A stretch of 64,000 nt of DNA. It comes from Aquarana catesbeiana. Its lineage: Eukaryota > Chordata > Amphibia > Anura > Ranidae. This document shows, one piece after another, positions 56,728-64,000 of the stretch. The stretch's first letter is position 1, and every line of letters starts with the position of its first letter. The notes under the pieces were generated by a model. That model did no database searches and was not told where the DNA came from. It saw nothing but the letters and a program-made list of their open reading frames with translations. The DNA lies in the NCBI RefSeq assembly GCF_042186555.1, contig NC_133336.1:192966937-193030936 (forward strand), read 5' to 3'. A program made the position numbers and the translations under genes.

Positions 56728-56766
<39 letters not shown>
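56429..56766. repeat. (TA)n tract split by a MITE
   Basis: TA repeats at about 56429-56510 and 56730-56766 flank the MITE at 56511-56727. The plus-strand PLE copy has only a short (TA) run at the same place (63350-63362) and no MITE, so insertion and expansion happened after the two copies parted. Confidence 0.85.
56511..56727. mobile_element. 217-bp MITE, CCCTGTTTCCCCGAAAATAA ends, TA target
   Basis: Left CCCTGTTTCCCCGAAAATAA continues 'gacctagcgtgattgtc' and is inverted at the right end 'gacaatcacgctaggtc' 'ttattttcggggaaacaggg'. Arms are over 75 bp with a second, inner CCCTGTTTCCCC copy near 56627-56650. TA on both sides fits a Tc1/mariner-type mobiliser. I recall this terminal text from several vertebrates. 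Confidence 0.8.
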
Positions 56767-56768
<2 letters not shown>

Positions 56769-57280
56769 CTACATTACAATAGTGAAAATGGAATTAGATA
56801 CATAGCCTGGATTTCCTGATGTATGACCTAAAATACATGAATCCCCCTCCTTACTGCTTTATTATTTATAGATATGTATGAACATATACACACATGTATC
56901 TAAAGGGCATATATAGGAATATCAGTACTAATCCCGGCTAATCATGCTGATACTGCTATGTCCCCTCACATAAGTGATAACAACTCCTGTGATTATATGT
57001 AAGGCATCCCATATTCAGATCTAGTATGTGAAGTCATCTTACTAATAGATAAGGACTGAAGGGTAGTAGCATCTAAACCGGGGCAAAAATACATTTATAA
57101 GTAGTTATTTGGGGTAATAGGAAGGCATACGCCCCCATCAGAGGTATTTGTAAAGTAAAGTAAGGGGCATGAAGGGCAATACAACCACATATGTTACTAC
57201 TCACATCCTCGTACATATGGTGCCCATAATTAGTTGCTCCAGGTAGTCCCAGAACTCTAAGTTGCCCTGCTATACAGTTC

Positions 57281-60200
57281 TCAAGGGTTAGCTATGAAAC
57301 AATTTAAATCAATATCTAGGTTGAGGCTCCTTGGAGCAAGGGACCCCAACCGAGATATCCAGGCGGTTTCATTTTGCGAGACAAGTGTGGTTTTGTTTCC
57401 GCCTCTCTAATGGTCCCTAATGCAGTGGATCCCATAGAAGATCAGACCCGTGGGGTCACGATTATGAACTGCATCGAAATGGCGTGAGAGGTGGTGTTTT
57501 GGAAACCCCTTCCTAATGTTTTTGATATGCTCCCGTATGCGTACATACAGAGGGCGGGTGGTTCTGCCCACATATTGCAACTGACATGGGCACTCTATGA
57601 CGTAGGTTACGTGGGTACTCTGACAAGTTATGAGTTCCCTAATGCGATATTTTCCCTTTTTCGGGGTTGTTTTTTGCTGACCCTGCATGGTAAGCATCTT
57701 TGGCATTTGTAAAATCCTTTCATGTCTGGAAAGATTTTTGTGCATTTGGGTGGGTTAATTACATTATGAACTAAGTAGTCTCTTAGTGTTGGAGCTTTAC
57801 TATAGATCACCTTAGGTTTATTCGGGAGTAAATCTACGAGGGCGCGGTCCTCTTTTAAGATAGGCCAGTATTTAGTTAGGATATGTTCAAATTCTTTATA
57901 TTGCGTGTTAAACCCTGTGACGAACGCCATATCTAGTTTATTCTCCCCTTTTTTAGATTGAGTGAACAGATTGTTGCGGTCCATGTTTGCTACATTAGTC
58001 TTAAGTTTGAGCAGTTGATCTAACTTGTATCCTTTTTCCAAGGAATCGCTCAATCAAGATGTCTGCTTGTTCTAAGTAGTCCTCCATTGTGCCACAATTT
58101 CTCTGCAGTCTTATAACCTGACCTTTGGGAATGTTCCCTTTCCATTGGGGGTGGTGACAGCTGGTTATTGGGATATACCCATTTCTATCCATTGCCTTAA
58201 AGTAGGTTTTAGTATATAGGCTGTTCCCCTTCTTCAAGATTTCAAGGTCTAGATACTCAATATTGTGGTTGTTCCATTTTCCGGTAAAGGTAAGGCCATA
58301 TCTGTTGGTATTTAAATCCTGCAGGAACTCTTCAAATGTTTCAGGTGTACCTTCCCAAAATATAATAAGATCATCTATATACCTGCGGTACATCTTCAAT
58401 TGGGGAATTTTCTTAGCATAAATATACTCTTCTTCGCACATGGTCATGAGAAGGTTGGCTACACTTGGGGCACAACGTGCGCCCATAGCAACTCCTTTTG
58501 TTTGGACATAGTATTCTTGATTATACCAGAAATAGTTACATGTAATGGCGAGCTGTAGGCCTTCGAGTATGAAGTCAATCTGTTCTTGTTTCATGGAAGT
58601 GAGCTCATGAAGTGCTTTTTCTACACTGAATATTCCATCTTTTTGGACAATGCTTGTATATAGAGAGTTCACATCAGTAGTGGCTAATAAGTAATCCTGA
58701 GCCCCATTTATTTGCTGTAATTCCTCTAGGAGCTGGGCACTATCGCGTAGGTAGGATTTCCCCATACAGACCAATGGTTTGAGAAATTTATCCAGATATT
58801 CGCCCAACCTGGAGAATACTGAATTGATGCCACTAATAATAGGTCTTCCGGGTGGCTTGTCTAGCCTCTTGTGGATTTTTGGTGTATAGTAAATGACTGG
58901 GGTTTTGGTAGAACTGGATACCAAGTATTCAGCTTCTTTACTATTGAGAATACCCATGTCTTTTCCTTTCTTAACAAATGCCTTCAGTTTCTTCTCATAT
59001 AAGCGTTTGGGATTCTTTTTAAGTTTGTTGTAAGTATTCTCCACCCGGAGCAGGTTTTCCATTTCCTCTTCATAATCCCTTTTGTTTAGGATCCCCAGTC
59101 CTCCCCCTTTATCCGCGGGCCGGATTACAACTTCTTTTCTTTTACCCAAAGATCTTATAGTTTTCCAGACATTTTTAGTTTTGTGACTTCTCCGTTTTTC
59201 TAGTTTCCTCAGGTCGTCCTCAACCATTTTCTGAAAGGCCCCCAGGAATTGATTCCCTGATGTTGAGGGATTAAAGGTGGAATTTTTTTTTTAATGTAGT
59301 TTGTACATAGAGTGGTTCTTCTGTTGTTTTTAGATTTGTATTCATTAAGAAGTGTTTCTTAAGGTTAAGCTTCCTCATAAACTTTTTTAGATCAATGTAA
59401 GTTTCAAATTTATATAAGGATTTTTCAGGGGCAAATTTATGTCTTAGATTAGGATTTTCATTTCATCCTCTGTGAATATAACATCACTGAGGTTAAATAT
59501 GCCCTTTCCTAGTGTTCTCTTCTTCGTTTACTTCTTCCCTCCTCTGTTACCTCTGGTGGTTTTCTTCTTTCTTCGAACCTCTGTATATACCCCCTCTCCC
59601 TTCCATGACTTCTGTCCCAGTTTTCCCTGGGGTGTCCCTGTTCCATGTAATGCTGGTGAGATTCCGGCTGTCGATCTTCCATCATCCTGTACGGTCTTCC
59701 TCGCAATCCTCCTCTGTCTACTTGCATTCCCCTCCATTCAGGGTTCCTGTAGGCTGCTCTAGCCCTCCATCCTCCTGGTGGTCTGTCTCGGGGTCCTCGC
59801 CTGGGAAAATCCCTAGACTGTCTAGAGTCCCTACTGTGTTGTAAGTCCATAGGGTCTCCATAGTCTCTCCCATATTGGGCATGCCTATTCTCCCTTAAAG
59901 GTGAGAATCTATTACGAGTAGATACATTGTATCTTCGTGTTTCGGGGGTTCTATAAGCTGCCTGTTCCTGGTAATTAACCCTCCTGGTATCTGGTCTTGC
60001 CTGGTGTCTATAGGGTGTACCTTGTTGTCTGTATGGATATTTCATGTTGGTACTCGTCATCTGTTGGGGTGTATTATTCATTGGTCCTTCCTGCTCCATA
60101 TCTATGGAAGCATCTGGACTAACATCCACCAGCAGATCGTCTTCTGGTCCATCACCAGGGTCTAGAATAGTTGTTTGCCATTTGTATACCTTCATATTAT

Positions 60201-60695
60201 GATAGTCTAATACATCTCTTTTATATTTCTTCTTTTTTTTTTTGCCTGTATTACAGTGTCATACTTCTTAATTATCTCCTGAAGTTCTTTTTCTTTGTCT
60301 CTATATTCAGCTTGATTAACAAAGGGTAACAGCTGATTTTTGATCTCAGCTATCCTAGCTTCAACTCCCTTCAGTTTAAATGGTCTTCTTTTGATGATTT
60401 TATGCAGTAATTCATTTTCACATCCATTGAAAAAGGAATACCATTCACCCATAAGGGCTGGGTCATTGACACTGTCATTAGCGTCAATGTCCCACCTTAA
60501 TCTCCTAGGTGTCATCTTTGCTGAAATATACATTTCCATGGTGGCTATATCCCACCAGACCCTGAGTTGTTTTTCCATTGTGTGCCTAAGTTTTCTTATT
60601 AGACTGTGCATTTCTTGAGTGTTAGTAACAGTATCTTGGCTAAAGATACTTCCCAGGTCAATATTCCTATTTCCCATATAACCAAAAATGTCCAT
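57281..60695 (-). pseudogene. PLE protein: N-terminal region, reverse transcriptase, GIY-YIG endonuclease
   Basis: Three open blocks plus gaps form one ancestral gene of ~1,100 codons. Block 1 (60695-60207) begins MDIFGYMGNRN; after an A-run slip near 60230 it continues to block 2 (60195-59509), arginine-rich. A frameshift near 59515 and a TAA near 59290 precede the RT (59227-58001): RPADKGGGLGIL, TPKIHK, GRPIISG, motif A TTDVNSLYTSI, motif B GVAMGARCAPSVANLLM, motif C MYRRYIDDLIIF (YIDD ~58381-58370). A one-base insertion near 58040 shifts to 58053-57628 (cysteine motif YKCQRCLPCR); a deletion near 57645 shifts to the GIY-YIG part (HVTYVIECPC, YVGRTTRPLYVRIREH), which ends at a TAG (W codon in the other copy) near 57414. 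The ancestral stop is at 57281-57283. Catalytic residues are intact but the gene is broken at six sites. Confidence 0.9.
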
Positions 60696-60840
60696 AGCAG
60701 CAGTCTAAATTTTACACCCTAAAGTGTTAACAAAATATGGCATACACGAATAATATATGACTGCGCTTAGGATACTAAATAGGTCTGCAGCCTCCCCTAA
60801 TAGAGCTCCCCTAAGGGGTCTCCAGGTAAGAGAAATATAG

Positions 60841-61427
60841 TGAGTTGGGGTGAATAGCGCTACCTATGGATGAATTATGTTACAACCTGGTTACGGGTAT
60901 GTGTATGTGTGGCCTTGCAATACTGTTCAACCTCTTAGTGCACAAAAAAAGAAAAAATATAAAAATATATGTAAAGTGAAAACTATACGTGGTCTGTGAC
61001 ACATCTGTCTCAAAGATAGTATTAGAAAAAAAACAAAAAACATATAGAACCCTCTAAGCAGTGACGTGCTACTGGTTCTCTAATGATTTCCTGGTACTGG
61101 TAGCCAGGATATGAATCTTAATATAACCGTGTAAAAAAGAAAAAAAAAAAGAAAATACCCTTCAAGTTATAAGCCACATTCATAAAAGTATCACCTAATG
61201 TGTATACAAATATAAATAAAAACAAAAGGAAAAATAACTATAAAGGTAGGACCGCGTTAAGTGGACACACTATAATTCCGTGACTATATTTCCATAACGG
61301 GTATAGGAAAGTTCATATATAAATGTGCAAAGACAGTTCATATATTGTGCATGTAGTTTTCTTCAAACAATGTGACATAAACCACAAATGGTGACTTGGG
61401 TGCTCGCAGCATCCTCTAGTGACTCTA
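60841..61427 (-). repeat. 5' pLTR of PLE, 5' truncated
   Basis: Direct repeat of 54908-55457. It ends at 61427 in 'cctctagtgactct', exactly where homology to the left copy stops and RT-coding text of the inverted plus-strand copy begins. Confidence 0.8.
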
Positions 61428-62831
61428 GTCTGTATGGGGAAATCCTACCTACGAGATAGTGCCCAGCTCCTAGAGGAATTAGAGCAAATAAAGGGGGCTC
61501 AGGATTACTTATTAGCCACTATTGATGTGAACTCTCTATACACAAGCATTGTCCAAAAAGATGGAATATTCAGTGTAGAAAAAGCCCTTCATGAGCTCAC
61601 TTCCATGAAACAAGAACAGATTGACTTCATACACAAAGGCCTACAGCTCGCCATGACATGTAATTATTTCAAGTATTAAAGAATACTATGTCCAAACAAA
61701 AGGAGTTGCTATGGGCACGCGTTATGCCCCAAGTGTAGCCAACCTTCTCATGACCATGTGGGAAGAAGTGTATATTTATGCTAAGAAAATTCCCCAACTG
61801 AAGATGTACCGCAGGTATATAGATGATCTTATTATATTTTGGGAAGGTACACCTGAAACATTTGAAGAGTTCCTGCAGGTTTTAAATACCAACAGATATG
61901 GCCTTACCTTTACCGGAAAATGGAACAACCACAAGATTGAGTATCTAGACCTTGAAATCTTGAAGAAGGGGAACAGCCTGTATACTAAAACCTACTTTAA
62001 GGCAATGGATAGAAATGGGTATATCCCAATAACCAGCTGTCACCACCCCCAATGGAAAGGGAACATTCCCAAAGGTCAGCTTATAAGACTGCAGAGAAAT
62101 TGTGCCACAATGGAGGACTACTTAGAACAAGCAGACATCTTGATTGAGCGATTACTTGAAAAAGGATACAAGTTAGATCAACTGTTCAAACTTAAGACTA
62201 ATGTAGCAAACATGGACTGCAACAATCTGTTCACTAAATCTAAAAAAGGGGAGAATAAACTAGATATGGCATTCGTCACAGGGTTTAACACTCAATATAA
62301 AGAATTTGAACACATCCTAACTAAATACTGGCCTATCTTAAAAGAGGACCGCAGATTTACTCCCGAAATAACCTAAGGTGATATATAGAAAAGCTCCAAC
62401 ATTAAGAGACTACTTTGTTCATAACGTAATTAACCCACCCAAATGCACAAAAATCTTTCCAGACATGAAAGGATTTTACAAATGCCAAAGATGCTTACCA
62501 TTCAGGGTCAGCAAAAAACAACCCCGAAAAAGGGAAACTTTCAAGTCCAAAACTGATCACAAAGAATATCGCATTAGGGAACTCATAACTTGTCAGAGTA
62601 CCCATGTAACCTAGGTCATAGAGTGCCCATGTCCGTTGCAATATGTGGGCAGAACCACCCGCCCTCTGTATGTACTATGGGATCGACTGCGTTAGGGACC
62701 ATTGGAGAGGCGGAAACAAAACCACACTCGTCTCGCAAAATGAAACCACCTGGATATATCGGTTGGGGTCCCTTGCTCCAAGGAGCCTCAACCTAGATAT
62801 TGATTTAAATTGTTTCATAGCTAACCCTTGA
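61428..62831 (+). pseudogene. 5'-truncated PLE RT plus deleted endonuclease
   Basis: RT begins at VCMGKSYLRDSAQLLEEL and keeps motif A (TIDVNSLYTSI), motif B (GTRYAPSVANLLM) and motif C (YRRYIDDLIIF; YIDD at 61816-61827). A 2-base deletion near 61675 breaks the frame between A and B; a short deletion near 62355 breaks it again (KEDRRFTPE against KEDRALVDLL). After HVT a TAG replaces a Y codon, and about 100 bp of the GIY-YIG domain are gone at 62670 (the segment with RIREHIKN to TGLIF). The end LDIDLNCFIANP and stop at 62829-62831 are kept. It preserves an ETFKSKTDHKE-like stretch that the minus copy has lost. Confidence 0.9.
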
Positions 62832-63839
62832 GAACCGTATAGCAGGGCAACTTAGAGTTCTAGGACTACCTGGAGTGACTAATTATGGGCACCATATGTA
62901 CGAGGATGTGAGTAGTAACATATGTGGCTGTATTGCCCTTCACGCCCCTACTTTACTTTATAAATACCTCTGATGGGGGCGTATGCCTTCCTATTACCCC
63001 AAATAACTACTTATAAATTTATTATTGCCCCAATTTAGATGCTACTACCCTTCAGTCCTTATCTATTAGTAAGATGACTTCACATACTAGATCTGAATAT
63101 GGGATACCTTACATATAATCACAGGAGTTGTTATCACTTATGTGAGGGGACATAGCAGTATCAGCATGATTAGCCGGGATTAGTACTGATATTCCTATAT
63201 ATACCCTTTAGATACATGTGTGTATATGTTCATACATATCTATAAATATTAAAGCAGTAAGGAGGGGGATTCATGTATTTTAGGTCATACATCAGGAAAT
63301 CCAGGCTATGCATCTAATTCCATTCTCACTATTGTAATGTAGTCATATATATATATATATTATGTATATCTATTCCATTTTTTACTGGTCATGCCCTTTT
63401 CTCCAATAGATACTATGGGTATGATATTACATTAGGCCTATAGTACTTTTTAGTACTTTATAGCAACCACTCTTCTCAATGTTGAGTTTTACCTGGTAAT
63501 ATCTGGGATGGTATGCATTGTAGTAACAAGCTGTTCCCGCTAGGGGAATTTAATGTGTGGGTATTTGTTTATAGCAGCCGGTAATACCCGAGCCTGATAT
63601 GCCTTACATCTATGAATATATTAATGCATGCAATGTATACCTAAAGAGTCTGCCATGGCGTCCATCTAAAGATATCAAACCTTTTGTACTTTATTTTAGT
63701 TATCTCTTAGGAAGTAAGCACTGCGGACACTGCATTGGGAGCTGTGTACCTGATGCTCCACCTTGACTTTTAACTGTGATTGGCTGCCCCGCGATTGGGG
63801 GACGGGACAGACATGGGGACTCTTCCATTTAATGACGTG

Positions 63840-63906
63840 GTGCATGGCGTGCTGGTACCATCGCTAAGGACATCTATGACGAAACGCGTACGACGACGCC
63901 ATGCAC
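63840..63906 (+). ncRNA. Degenerate hammerhead-like motif of plus-strand PLE
   Basis: Outer stem GTGCATGGCG (63840-63849) with CGCCATGCAC (63897-63906), perfect over 10 bp. Core CTAAGGA (63864-63870; G5 changed to A), extra C, weak stem II ATC/GAC, GAAA (63881-63884), palindrome ACGCGT (63884-63889), A at the cleavage site. Same G5 change as the minus copy, so it predates their separation. Confidence 0.6.
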
Positions 63907-64000
63907 ACTACGTCATTTCCTGGTTTACGAGCAGGTGGAACGCAGATGGAACGCAGTGCGGCGCTGCTGTCTCCACTGTGTGTCTAGCGCTTGTCCTGCA

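Larger units (their letters stand above)
54908..61427 (-). mobile_element. Near-full-length Penelope-like element, minus strand
   Basis: Read on the minus strand: partial 5' pLTR (61427-60841), a long coding region (60695-57281), 3' UTR, then a full 3' region with hammerhead motif (55971-55945), polyadenylation-type signal near 55675, and pLTR (55457-54908). The two pLTR stretches are direct repeats ('gttggggtga', 'cctatggatgaattatgtta', 'acggaattatagtgtgtcc'). The 5' pLTR is cut at the position equal to 55457 and so lacks the ribozyme part. At 61427 it meets the truncated plus-strand copy head to head. No target duplication can be checked because the right end is outside the window. Confidence 0.85.
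61428..64000 (+). mobile_element. 5'-truncated PLE, plus strand, inverted to its neighbour
   Basis: Starts inside the RT gene at the position of 58760 in the minus copy and follows it in reverse to the window end (63700-64000 mirrors 56130-55836). It contains the last two-thirds of the RT, a deleted GIY-YIG region, the 3' UTR and a hammerhead-like motif (63864-63890). About 900 bp more, the rest of the 3' pLTR, should lie beyond 64000. Together with 54908-61427 it makes a head-to-head pair with tails out, like P1-P3 but with coding DNA. Confidence 0.9.

Noticed and set aside
59472..59844. Plus-strand frames of 96 and 110 codons
   Set aside because: Antisense shadows of the arginine-rich N-terminal part of the PLE gene.

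Overview
The window looks like intergenic or intronic DNA from a frog, probably a ranid-type neobatrachian. The evidence is the density and kinds of repeat: Penelope-like elements (PLEs) with GIY-YIG endonucleases, several vertebrate Tc1 families, TTAA-flanked elements of a type I associate with ranid genomes, and frog-type MITEs. I found no convincing host exon, tRNA, rRNA or CRISPR array. Nearly every recognisable reading frame is a decayed transposase or a PLE protein, and most other open frames are readings of simple repeats. Lineage is inferred from memory of repeat families, not from a search.

Layout. 1-300: 3' tail of a PLE. 320-3290: relics of a TTAA element and unassigned DNA. 3291-10596: a palindromic PLE-derived insertion with a 15-bp target duplication, whose left arm carries a 6-kb fold-back element (3555-9546, CCGG duplication). 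10582-12830: MITEs and TTAA-element relics. 13385-16067: a hAT-like element carrying a 5'-truncated PLE (13827-15994, 14-bp duplication). 16308-19440: a MITE and dispersed repeats. 20100-22389: Tc1 with a TTAA element inside. 23270-28190: minisatellites and a Tc1 fragment. 28650-42470: Tc1 copies heavily invaded by hAT elements, a MITE and a 5.5-kb TTAA element, up to four levels of nesting. 43096-44567 and 48364-50457: two more palindromic PLE-derived insertions with perfect 15-bp duplications. 45083-47318: a MITE and a complete but dead Tc1-like element. 50838-53644: a second copy of the 13385 hAT family, inflated by a 31-bp minisatellite. 53998-54698: a solo LTR. 54908-64000: a large PLE on the minus strand joined head to head with a 5'-truncated plus-strand copy running off the window.

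Main finding. Four PLE-type insertions can be closed by eye with 14-15 bp target duplications. Three are head-to-head inverted dimers with 3' tails pointing outwards; in each, one copy extends further at its 3' end than the other. These copies, the two right-hand PLEs and the tails at 1 and 15181 carry variants of one motif: CUGANGA-like box, short stem, GAAA, then a palindromic ACRYGU. This matches the hammerhead ribozyme core known from PLEs. In the 43-kb copy one arm begins within about 4 nt of the predicted self-cleavage site, suggesting that ribozyme-cut RNA templated the inverted copy.

All boundaries come from reading the sequence; alignments, folding and database searches were not run.
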